NCBI GenBank assembly: GCA_937927445.1
Contig: CALAOB010000144.1
Location: forward strand, 1 to 46,401
Length of the DNA: 46,401 bases
Reading direction: 5' to 3'
Source: an uncultured Oribacterium sp.
GTDB lineage: Bacteria > Bacillota > Clostridia > Lachnospirales > Lachnospiraceae
Position numbers and translations under genes: made by a program. Positions 26,514 to 35,385 of this stretch are shown one piece after another; position 1 is the stretch's first letter; the number at the start of each line of letters is the position of its first letter. The notes beneath the pieces are model-generated. The model had not been told where the DNA came from and did not search any database. It was given only the letters and a program-made list of their open reading frames with translations.

Positions 26514-27368
26514 ATGGAGACATTGGCATCCGATCGAAAAAGAAACAGAAAATCAAAACGAAAGATCGTAGTAAAGGCGCTGTTCGGACTATGCGCACTG
26601 TGTTTTTGTGTGACGCTCGCGCTGTATCTTGGTACGCTGACGGCGTACCGACAGGCGGGCGCGGCATATGAGGAGTTGCAGCAGGCCTGCGTCGTGCGCG
26701 CAGAAGTAAAGGATGGCATGGAAGAAGAGCGCAACGCGGCATCTGGGCGAAGCGATGCGGAAATGAACGTGGCCTCGGATCATGCAGATATGGAAAACGC
26801 GGCGTGCCCGATTTATGTCGACTTCGCGACGCTGAAGGAGAGCATCCCGGACCTCGTGGGCTGGATTTATGGTGAGGACACGGCGATCAGCTATCCGGTC
26901 GTGCAGGGCGAGGACAATGCCTTCTACCTCCGTCATATGGCGGATGGGCGCAGCAACGCTTCCGGCGCGATTTTCATGGATGTCCGGAATCAGGCGCACA
27001 CCCCGCTGTCGAATGAAATTCTGTATGGGCATCACATGAAAAACGGCTCGATGTTTGCGGGACTCATGGCGTATAAGAGTCAGACATATTATGAAGCACA
27101 TCCCTGCTTCTATTATCTGACAGAAGAGAAGACATACCGCCTCGAGATCTTCCGCGCAGGCGTGACGACCGGCACCTCGGATATTTTCCAGAGTGCGTTC
27201 CGAACGAAGCTGGACCGGGCGGAGTATGAAAAGGAGTGGGCGCACATCAATGTGCTTACGCCGGTCTTCGACGAGGCACCGGACGCCCCGCTCATGACCC
27301 TTTCAACCTGCTCCTACGAAATGGCCGACGCTCGCTTCGTCGTGCAGGGCCAGCTGATTGAAATCTGA
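26514..27368 (+). CDS. Class B sortase
   Basis: A 284-aa type II membrane enzyme with a basic N-terminus, one membrane helix (~20-42), a linker and a sortase domain from ~98. Catalytic residues are H173 (ILYGHHMKNGSMF), C266 (LSTCSYE) and R274 (ADARFVVQG), and the spacing and GHHM signature are those of class B. The linker (NAASGRSDAEMNVASDH) is low-complexity. Class B sortases attach substrates to peptidoglycan and often read motifs other than LPxTG. The preceding gene offers VRTGD, so the pair may form the wall-anchoring step of the pilus. It is the last gene of the operon; palindromic element C follows. Confidence 0.93.
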   Translation: METLASDRKRNRKSKRKIVVKALFGLCALCFCVTLALYLGTLTAYRQAGAAYEELQQACVVRAEVKDGMEEERNAASGRSDAEMNVASDHADMENAACPIYVDFATLKESIPDLVGWIYGEDTAISYPVVQGEDNAFYLRHMADGRSNASGAIFMDVRNQAHTPLSNEILYGHHMKNGSMFAGLMAYKSQTYYEAHPCFYYLTEEKTYRLEIFRAGVTTGTSDIFQSAFRTKLDRAEYEKEWAHINVLTPVFDEAPDAPLMTLSTCSYEMADARFVVQGQLIEI

Positions 27369-27396
27369 AAGGCTGCCATAGACGTGACTTCAGGCA

Positions 27397-27625
27397 AGAG
27401 CCACGGAGGGCCGGCACCCGAAGCCATACGGAGCGTTCGTGGAAAATCAAGTCAGGTTCCCTTAGTGGCACTTGGTGTTATCTCTCATTGGAACCCTCTG
27501 TCAACGCTGAGTTTTCATCAGGAAAACTCAGCGATTGCAGAGGGCCTAGTGCCACTTAGGGGTCCTGACTTAGATTTTCCCGAACGCGTAGTACTGTGCT
27601 TCGGTTGCCGGCCCTCCGCGGCTCT
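27397..27625 (+). repeat. Covarying palindromic element, copy C
   Basis: A ~229-bp imperfect palindrome in the same orientation as copy A. The tip stem is GCTGAGTTTTC/GAAAACTCAGC and the mid stem GTCAGG/CCTGAC, where A has GCCGGG/CCCGGC. The unpaired strand TTGGTGTTATCTCTC and the internal-loop partners CCATACGG and GTAGTACTG are kept. It fills most of the 355-bp gap between srtB and asnB, which converge. Confidence 0.85.
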
Positions 27626-27643
27626 GTCAGATTTCACCAGACA

Positions 27644-27679
27644 GCAAACGACCTGCCCCGCGAGGGACAGGTCGTTTGC
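27644..27679. terminator. Hairpin between convergent srtB and asnB
   Basis: GCAAACGACCTG pairs perfectly with CAGGTCGTTTGC around a 12-nt loop. No T-run follows on either strand, so termination strength is uncertain. Confidence 0.5.
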
Positions 27680-27723
27680 CTTAGGGAGTATAGGTTAATA
27701 CGGCTAAGCCGTTAACCATCGGA

Positions 27724-29310
27724 TTACTTTCCGGAGTCGCCGTAGTTGGAGAGGACACGGGCGGATGGGTCGTTGACGGCGCATCCCGGCCAGGTCTTAT
27801 TCGGCATCCAGAAATCGGTGACCATCTGGGACTGTCCCGGATAGTACTCTTCGAAGATTTCGCGGTAGAGGAGAGACTCCTTCGTGAACGGAGTCGCGTG
27901 GGTGTATTTCTGGCGCTTCTCCTCGAATTCCGCGTCGGTATACTGCTTCTCGGCGAACTCCGCGAGGTCATCCTTCATGGAGTGACCGACGGCGTCGGAG
28001 AAGGCGGCCTTCTCACGCATGAGGATGTCCTCCGGCAGGAGATGATCGGCCTCAAACGCGTGGCGAAGGAGATACTTGCCCTTGTGGTAGTGGTTCAGCT
28101 TCTTCTCCGGATCGATGTGCATCACGTAGTCGACGAAGTCAATGTCTCCGAACGGTACGCGTGCCTCGAGGGAGTTTACGCTGATGCAGCGGTCGGCACG
28201 AAGTACATCGTACATGTGCAGCTCGCGGATACGCTTCTCGGCTTCCTTCTGGAATTCCTCGGCGCTCGGTGCGAAATCGGTGTACTTGTAGCCGAAGAGC
28301 TCATCGGAGATCTCGCCGGTCAGGAGTACACGGACATCAGACTGCTCGTGGATTGCCTTGCAGCAGAGATACATGCCGATGGAAGCACGGATGGTGGTGA
28401 TATCGTAGGTTCCGAGGGTGGCGATGACCTCCCGAAGGGCGGCCAGAACATCCTCACGGGACATGATGACCTCGTGATGGTTTGCGCCGATGTAGTCAGC
28501 GACCTCACGTGCATACTTGAGGTCGATCGCATCGACATCCATACCGATGGCGTAGGTCTCGATCGGCTTCTTCAGAAGCTTCTGAGAGATCGCACAGACG
28601 AGGGAGGAGTCGAGACCACCGGAAAGCAGGAAACCGACCGGTGCATCCGCGTCGAGACGCTTCTTCACACCCTCGACGAGAAGATCGTGGATGTTGTGCG
28701 CGATCGCCTCGAGATCGTCGTGCATGTTGTATTTGTGCACCACGGACAGGTCGTGATAGCAGACGAACTGGCCATCCTTATAGTAGTGTCCTGGTGGAAA
28801 TGGCTTGATTTCATGGCAGAGACCCACGAGGTTCTTCGGCTCGGAGGCAAATGCCAGCGTGCCGTCGTCGGTGGTGCCATAGTAGAGGGGACGAATACCG
28901 ATCGGATCCCGCGCCGCGATGTAGTCATTGGCCTCTGCGTCGTAGATGATGAGCGCGAACTCCGCGTCGAGCATACGAAACATCTCGGTGCCGAGCTCAC
29001 GCCAGAGCGGAAGCAGGATCTCGCAGTCAGAATCGGACTTAAAGGTATAGCCTTCCTTCGCGAGCTTCTCACGCAGCGGGCGGAAACCGTAGATCTCGCC
29101 GTTGCAGACCACATAGGAACCATCCAGCTCGAACGGCTGCATGCCGGCGTCGGTCAAGCCCATGATGGCGAGACGATTGAAGCCGAGGTAGCCGTTACCG
29201 GTGTCGACGATACGGGTATCGTCCGGTCCTCTCGATTTGGTTTTCAGAAGCGCGGCCTTGACGACCTCATACTGTGCGCGCTTGTCACAGAATCCGATAA
29301 TACTGCACAT
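27724..29310 (-). CDS. asnB: Asparagine synthetase (glutamine-hydrolysing)
   Basis: Makes asparagine from aspartate, ATP and glutamine. The start at 29310 puts the catalytic cysteine at residue 2 (MCSIIGF), required for the N-terminal Ntn glutaminase, and AGGGAGAG lies upstream. The glutaminase domain runs to about residue 180 (NRLAIMG, CNGEIYG). The synthetase domain has the ATP-pyrophosphatase loop LLSGGLDSSLVCA. Its 528 aa fit the AsnB type of E. coli. The leader contains an attenuator with an ANTAR-type hairpin. It is transcribed away from dapL, so both lie in one divergent nitrogen-control region. Confidence 0.95.
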   Translation of the reverse strand: MCSIIGFCDKRAQYEVVKAALLKTKSRGPDDTRIVDTGNGYLGFNRLAIMGLTDAGMQPFELDGSYVVCNGEIYGFRPLREKLAKEGYTFKSDSDCEILLPLWRELGTEMFRMLDAEFALIIYDAEANDYIAARDPIGIRPLYYGTTDDGTLAFASEPKNLVGLCHEIKPFPPGHYYKDGQFVCYHDLSVVHKYNMHDDLEAIAHNIHDLLVEGVKKRLDADAPVGFLLSGGLDSSLVCAISQKLLKKPIETYAIGMDVDAIDLKYAREVADYIGANHHEVIMSREDVLAALREVIATLGTYDITTIRASIGMYLCCKAIHEQSDVRVLLTGEISDELFGYKYTDFAPSAEEFQKEAEKRIRELHMYDVLRADRCISVNSLEARVPFGDIDFVDYVMHIDPEKKLNHYHKGKYLLRHAFEADHLLPEDILMREKAAFSDAVGHSMKDDLAEFAEKQYTDAEFEEKRQKYTHATPFTKESLLYREIFEEYYPGQSQMVTDFWMPNKTWPGCAVNDPSARVLSNYGDSGK

Positions 29311-29341
29311 ATGGTTACTCTCCCTAAGTAAATTTTGAAAC

Positions 29342-29388
29342 AAAAAAGACGGCAGAGATGTAGCGATACACGCGACACCTTTGCCGTC
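29342..29388 (-). promoter_or_regulatory. asnB leader attenuator with ANTAR-type hexaloop hairpin
   Basis: On the minus strand, GACGGCA (29388-29382) pairs with TGCCGTC (29354-29348) and is followed by T6: an intrinsic terminator before asnB. Its 5' arm can alternatively form CGGC-[AAAGGT]-GTCG (29386-29373), a small hairpin with A at loop position 1 and G at 4, the signature read by ANTAR proteins. Only one such hairpin is evident; known targets have two. Confidence 0.6.
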
Positions 29389-29402
29389 CATTGATGCTCC
29401 AC

Positions 29403-29431
29403 ATTATGAAACTGTGAGAAAAGATTGTCAA
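29403..29431 (-). promoter_or_regulatory. asnB promoter
   Basis: Minus-strand TTGACA (29431-29426), 17-bp spacer, CATAAT (29408-29403). The predicted start falls only a few bases before the attenuator hairpin. Confidence 0.7.
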
Positions 29432-29478
29432 GCGTCGATTTGGAATAGCATCCATAATTTTTTGCAATCAAAGTTTTC

Positions 29479-29506
29479 TTGACATTCGCGTTTCCGAAAT
29501 TATAAT
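29479..29506 (+). promoter_or_regulatory. dapL operon promoter
   Basis: TTGACA (29479-29484), 16-bp spacer, TATAAT (29501-29506). TTGACAT and ATGTCAA also form an inverted repeat spanning the promoter (29479-29511). As for asnB, the start falls just before the leader hairpin. Confidence 0.75.
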
Positions 29507-29515
29507 GTCAACAAA

Positions 29516-29561
29516 AGGGCAAAGGCGTCCTGGTTTACACCAGTGAGTCTCTGCCCTTTTT
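29516..29561 (+). promoter_or_regulatory. dapL leader attenuator with ANTAR-type hexaloop hairpin
   Basis: AGGGCA (29516-29521) pairs with TGCCCT (29552-29557), ending in T5: a terminator at the very start of the transcript. The 5' arm can instead fold as AGGGC-[AAAGGC]-GTCCT (29516-29531), hexaloop A1/G4. The asnB leader shares GGCAAAGGYGTC and TCTCTGCC with it. Confidence 0.6.
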
Positions 29562-29614
29562 CCATTGAAAAATACATATCGAAAATTCAACATTTCATGC
29601 TGGGGAGTATAAAA

Positions 29615-30817
29615 ATGTCTGCAACGATCAATCAAAACTATCTGAAATTAAATGAGAGCTATCTTTTTGCGGAGATCGCACGTCGTATCCGCGAGTGGCA
29701 GTCGGCGCATCCGGAACTCAGCGATCAGCTGATCCGCATGGGCATCGGTGATGTCACCCGCCCGCTGCCGAAGACCGTCGTCGATGCGATGGTGAAGGCG
29801 GCGCAGGAGATGGGCCGGGCCGAGAGCTTCCATGGCTACGGTCCGGAGCAGGGCTACGATTTCCTGAAGGCAGCAATCCAGTCTTATTATAAGAAGTTCG
29901 GCGTCGAGCTCGCCCTCGACGAGATCTTCATCTCGGACGGCGCAAAGTCCGATCTCGGCAACATCCTGGATCTCTTTGATGAGAATAACACGGTGCTCGT
30001 CACCGATCCGGTCTATCCGGTCTACGTCGACACCAACATGATGTCCGGTCGGAAGATCGTCTACGCGATGTCTTCCGAAGAGAACGGCTTCCTGCCACTC
30101 CCGGCACCGGAGTATCGGGCCGACATCATTTACCTCTGCAGCCCGAACAACCCGACCGGCGCCGTCTATGACCGCGAGGGCCTCACGAAGTGGGTGCGCT
30201 TCGCGCAGGAGAACAACGCGATCCTCCTTTTCGATGCCGCCTATGAGTGCTTCGTGACCGGCGATCTGCCGCACAGCATCTACGAGATCCCGGGCGCACG
30301 TGACGTCGCGATCGAGTTCTGCAGCTTCTCGAAGAAGGCCGGCTTCACCGGTACGCGTTGCGGCTACACCGTCGTGCCGGACACCCTGAAGCGCGATGGC
30401 GCGAGCCTCAACAAGATGTGGCTTCGCCGCCAGACCACGAAGTTCAACGGCGTGAGCTACATCACCCAGCGCGGTGCGGAGGCCGTCTTCACCGAGGCCG
30501 GCGAGCGGGAGATCGAGGAGAACCTGCAGTATTACAGGGATAATGCCTCCATCATCACCGAAACGATGGATCGTCTCCATATCTACTACACCGGTGGCAA
30601 GAATTCACCGTACATCTGGCTCAAGTGCCCTGGCGACATGGACAGCTGGAGCTTCTTCGATAAGCTCCTGAACGAAGCCTATGTGGTCGGCACCCCGGGC
30701 GCCGGCTTCGGAAAGAGCGGCGAGAAGTTCTTCCGTCTGACCGCCTTCTCGACCCACGAGAACACCCGCGAGGCGATGGCCCGCTTCGAGAAGCTCGTCC
30801 AGTCGATGAGTTTATAA
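29615..30817 (+). CDS. dapL: LL-diaminopimelate aminotransferase
   Basis: PLP enzyme that converts tetrahydrodipicolinate directly to LL-diaminopimelate with glutamate as amino donor, for lysine and peptidoglycan. The start at ATG 29615 follows GGGGAG. The 400 aa match the DapL family closely: IGDVTRPLP, GYGPEQGYDFL, DGAKSD, TDPVYPVYVD, SPNNPTG, the PLP lysine region SFSKKAGFTGTRCGY, RRQTTKFNGV and WSFFDKLLNEAYVVGTPG. It opens a run of nitrogen genes (a glnA-like gene 89 bases on, then the ANTAR regulator), so a glutamate-consuming step is transcribed with ammonia-assimilation control. Confidence 0.95.
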   Translation: MSATINQNYLKLNESYLFAEIARRIREWQSAHPELSDQLIRMGIGDVTRPLPKTVVDAMVKAAQEMGRAESFHGYGPEQGYDFLKAAIQSYYKKFGVELALDEIFISDGAKSDLGNILDLFDENNTVLVTDPVYPVYVDTNMMSGRKIVYAMSSEENGFLPLPAPEYRADIIYLCSPNNPTGAVYDREGLTKWVRFAQENNAILLFDAAYECFVTGDLPHSIYEIPGARDVAIEFCSFSKKAGFTGTRCGYTVVPDTLKRDGASLNKMWLRRQTTKFNGVSYITQRGAEAVFTEAGEREIEENLQYYRDNASIITETMDRLHIYYTGGKNSPYIWLKCPGDMDSWSFFDKLLNEAYVVGTPGAGFGKSGEKFFRLTAFSTHENTREAMARFEKLVQSMSL

Positions 30818-30906
30818 ATTTTAATTCTGAGGAAAAAGCGAGTTTACATATGATCGATTTAAGTAATACAATATTTAAAACCTATGATGATGTTGAGGTG
30901 AAGGAT

Positions 30907-32040
30907 ATGAATTCGTATGAAGACATCCTCGAGTTTGTGGAAGAGGAGAATGTCAAGTTTATAAGACTCGCTTTTTTCGATGTGTTCGGCGTGCAGAAGA
31001 ACATCGCGATCATGCCGGATGAGCTGAAGCGTGCGTTCAGCGAGGGCATCAGCATCGATGCGAGCTCGGTATGCGGCTTCGGCGCGGATGTCCGTTCCGA
31101 CATCTTCCTTCGTCCGGATCCGACGACCATGTCGATCGTGCCGTGGCGTCCGGTCGATGGCCGTGTGGCCAGAATGTTCTGCGACATCGAGTATCCGGAT
31201 GGCAGGACCTTCGAGAAGGACAGCCGCTGGATCCTGAAGCAGGCAGTCGAGAAGGCCACCGATCGTGGCATCCACGTGAACTTCGGCACCGAGGTCGAGT
31301 TCTACATTTTCAAGCTCGACGATGACGGCAACCGCACGATGATTCCACAGGACCAGGCGTCCTACATGGACATCGCACCGGAGGATCACGGGGAGAACAT
31401 CCGTCGCGACATCAGCTTCGCCCTCGTCGACATGGGCATCCGCCCGGAGGCGAGTCATCACGAGATGGGCCCGGGACAGAACGAGATCGATTTCCGTTAT
31501 GCCGATCCGCTCACTGCGGCGGACAATGCTTCCACCTTTAAGTGGGTGGTGAAGTCCATCGCGACATCGGATGGCGTCTGGGCTGATTTTTCGCCGAAGC
31601 CACTCGCCGACAAGCCGGGCAACGGCATGCACATCAACATGTCGGTGGAGTCCCGCGACGGACAGGATCACAGCGCCGCCTTCATGGCGGGCATCCTCGA
31701 GCATATCCGCGAGATGACGCTCTTCCTGAATCCGATCCGGGAAAGCTACGAGCGCCTCGGTGATATGAAGGCACCGAAGTTCGTGAGCTGGTCCGAGCAG
31801 AACCGCTCACAGCTCATCCGTATCCCGGCGAGCCGCTCGGACATCAAGCGCTTCGAGCTCCGTTCACCGGAGCCGATGGCCCCGCTGGATGTGAACCTCT
31901 TTAAGGCCGACGCATCCATCACGGATCAGCTGAAGCGCCTGCCGCAGTCACTCGACGAGGCCGCCGCCTACGCACAGAGCTCCGAGTTCATCCGGTCAAT
32001 CGTACCGGCGGAGTATTTCGACGCATATACTATTCTTTAG
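30907..32040 (+). CDS. Type I glutamine synthetase homologue with an apparent internal deletion
   Basis: The start at 30907 is preferred: GAGG is 8 nt upstream and codons before it are unusually AT-rich. The alternative ATG 30850 would add 19 residues. The 377-aa protein shows GS hallmarks: VKFIRLAFFDVFGVQKN, GTEVEFYIF, HHEMGPGQNEIDF, a conserved His in GNGMHINMS, WSEQNRS and IRIPASR. After FELRSPEP, where type I enzymes continue with about 20-25 residues containing N-P-Y-L-x-F and an Ala/Gly-rich helix, it jumps directly to MAPLDVNLFKADAS. It is thus shorter than usual (~440 aa) and may be inactive or regulatory. It sits directly before the ANTAR gene. Confidence 0.88.
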   Translation: MNSYEDILEFVEEENVKFIRLAFFDVFGVQKNIAIMPDELKRAFSEGISIDASSVCGFGADVRSDIFLRPDPTTMSIVPWRPVDGRVARMFCDIEYPDGRTFEKDSRWILKQAVEKATDRGIHVNFGTEVEFYIFKLDDDGNRTMIPQDQASYMDIAPEDHGENIRRDISFALVDMGIRPEASHHEMGPGQNEIDFRYADPLTAADNASTFKWVVKSIATSDGVWADFSPKPLADKPGNGMHINMSVESRDGQDHSAAFMAGILEHIREMTLFLNPIRESYERLGDMKAPKFVSWSEQNRSQLIRIPASRSDIKRFELRSPEPMAPLDVNLFKADASITDQLKRLPQSLDEAAAYAQSSEFIRSIVPAEYFDAYTIL

Positions 32041-32060
32041 TAACACTTAGGGAGAATCAC

Positions 32061-32660
32061 ATGGAAAGAACGGAGCAAAGGAGCAGCGTACTGATCGCGG
32101 CTCAGTCTGAAAAGATCGCCGTCCAGATCAAGGGCATACTGCCCGCTGGCTTCGGTCGCGTGACTTTCCAGCCGTCCATGGCGCGGGTGAAGCAGACGCT
32201 CACCGAAGAACGGGCGGATCTCCTGATCATCTACACACCGCTGTCGGATGATTCCGGCATTCAGTCGATTCTCGACCTGAGTGTCAAATATCCGGCGATG
32301 AGCATCCTTCTCATCGTGTCGAAGGAAGCTTATCAGCAGGTGCTTTACCGAGCCGGCGACACCGGCATCACGGTCCTGGCGAGACCGATCAGCACCGGCA
32401 CCTTCGTTTCGGCGATCCAGATGCTCGGCACGATGAGCCGCAAGGTTCAGCGCCTCCTCGAGGAGAATGCAAAGCTGCAGCGGAAGCTCGAGGATGAGCG
32501 TTACGTCAGCCGCGCGAAAGCCCTTCTCATCGAGAAGCAGGGTCTGACAGAGGGCGAGGCACACAAGTACCTCGAGCGCCAGGCCATGAACGGCAGCGTC
32601 ACCCGCCGCGAGGTCGCCCTGAAGGTCATCCGCGAGAGCGGACGCATTATAGTGACCTAG
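32061..32660 (+). CDS. ANTAR-domain antitermination regulator with degenerate receiver
   Basis: A 199-aa cytoplasmic protein: receiver-like domain at ~1-115, short coiled coil (~125-146), and an ANTAR domain at ~140-190. The ANTAR domain matches at SRAKALLIEKQGLTEGEAHKYL and RREVALKVI. ANTAR proteins bind paired RNA hairpins with A1/G4 hexaloops and stop terminator formation. The receiver lacks the usual phosphate-accepting Asp: DLLIIYTPLSDDSG has Tyr (58) where DxxLLDxxLPxxxG has Asp. Activation is therefore probably by ligand or protein contact; a link with the adjacent GS homologue is attractive but unproved. RBS AGGGAGAA; 20 bases after the GS stop. Confidence 0.9.
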   Translation: MERTEQRSSVLIAAQSEKIAVQIKGILPAGFGRVTFQPSMARVKQTLTEERADLLIIYTPLSDDSGIQSILDLSVKYPAMSILLIVSKEAYQQVLYRAGDTGITVLARPISTGTFVSAIQMLGTMSRKVQRLLEENAKLQRKLEDERYVSRAKALLIEKQGLTEGEAHKYLERQAMNGSVTRREVALKVIRESGRIIVT

Positions 32661-32688
32661 CATGTACGCCCCCGGGCGAGACGCAGGC

Positions 32689-32719
32689 CAATGCAGACGA
32701 CCATCACACAGATGGCGCT
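32689..32719 (+). repeat. Dispersed ~30-bp repeat, intergenic copy
   Basis: GCCAATGCAGACGACC, then AT, then CACACAGATGGCGCT. It matches the folT copy at nearly every position and is the only strong copy outside a gene. It lies between the ANTAR gene and the glnN attenuator. Confidence 0.6.
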
Positions 32720-32775
32720 CCGCATGGAAACATCGGACCGACAGGTCGGATGACAGAAATTTACATTATGAACGA

Positions 32776-32831
32776 AGAGGACAATGGGGTCCGGGAAGCG
32801 TATTTCCTGTGCCCCGTTGTCCTCTTTTTTA
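32776..32831 (+). promoter_or_regulatory. glnN leader attenuator with ANTAR-type hexaloop hairpin
   Basis: AGAGGACAA (32776-32784) pairs with TTGTCCTCT (32817-32825), with GGGG/CCCC inside, ending in T6: a strong terminator 115 bases before glnN. Its 5' arm can instead fold as GGAC-[AATGGG]-GTCC (32779-32792), hexaloop A1/G4. A stable hairpin, GACC-GACA-GGTC, lies ~35 bases upstream and could be a companion. Confidence 0.65.
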
Positions 32832-32946
32832 TACCTACCGCATTTCCATGTAAATCGGTCATGATCGTATCGATCGCCGACAGATGGACATCGAAATGTG
32901 GTGGGGATCACCAACCACCATATATCTTTTTTAGGAGGAGAAAATT

Positions 32947-35052
<2,106 letters not shown>

Positions 35053-35057
35053 ATGAC

Positions 35058-35090
35058 AGGATCTGACCCCACTCCGTGGTGTCAGATCCT
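35058..35090 (+). terminator. Hairpin terminator after glnN
   Basis: AGGATCTGAC pairs with GTCAGATCCT, extended by ACC/GGT inside; TCTGAATAAAA follows, so there is no strong T-run. Termination is probably partial. Confidence 0.6.
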
Positions 35091-35103
35091 TCTGAATAAA
35101 ACC

Positions 35104-35370
35104 TTACGGCAGAAGAAATCGGGGCATAGAGGTCGCCACGAACGTACGGTAGAAGAAATCGGAGCAGGGAGGGGACATAATTGCGCATTCAAAGAACAGG
35201 TTCTGGCGAAATGTTCGTCATGAACACACAGAACATGTTCTGTGATGGGCATGACGAACATTTCACCAGGTTCTGTCCTTTGAACTAAGTGAGCTGTCCC
35301 CTCCCTGTCCGATTTCTTCGTACCAGAAACGTATAGCGCGACCTCCATGACCGATTTCTTCGTACCATAA
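35104..35370. repeat. Large imperfect palindrome (~267 bp) immediately upstream of gltB
   Basis: The left arm contains GGCAGAAGAAATCGG, AGGTCGCCACGAACGTACGG, AGAAGAAATCGG and CAGGGAGGGGACA. The right arm holds their complements in reverse order (TGTCCCCTCCCTG, CCGATTTCTTC, GCGACCTC, CCGATTTCTTCGTACC). The centre is a perfect 18-bp palindrome, CACAGAACATGTTCTGTG (35227-35244). Each arm carries the AGAAGAAATCGG unit twice. It has no similarity to the A/B/C elements. It ends 15 bases before the gltB ATG, so it must affect gltB transcription or leader folding. It occupies most of the 333-bp gap. Confidence 0.85.
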
Positions 35371-35385
35371 ATTAGTGGAGTATAT

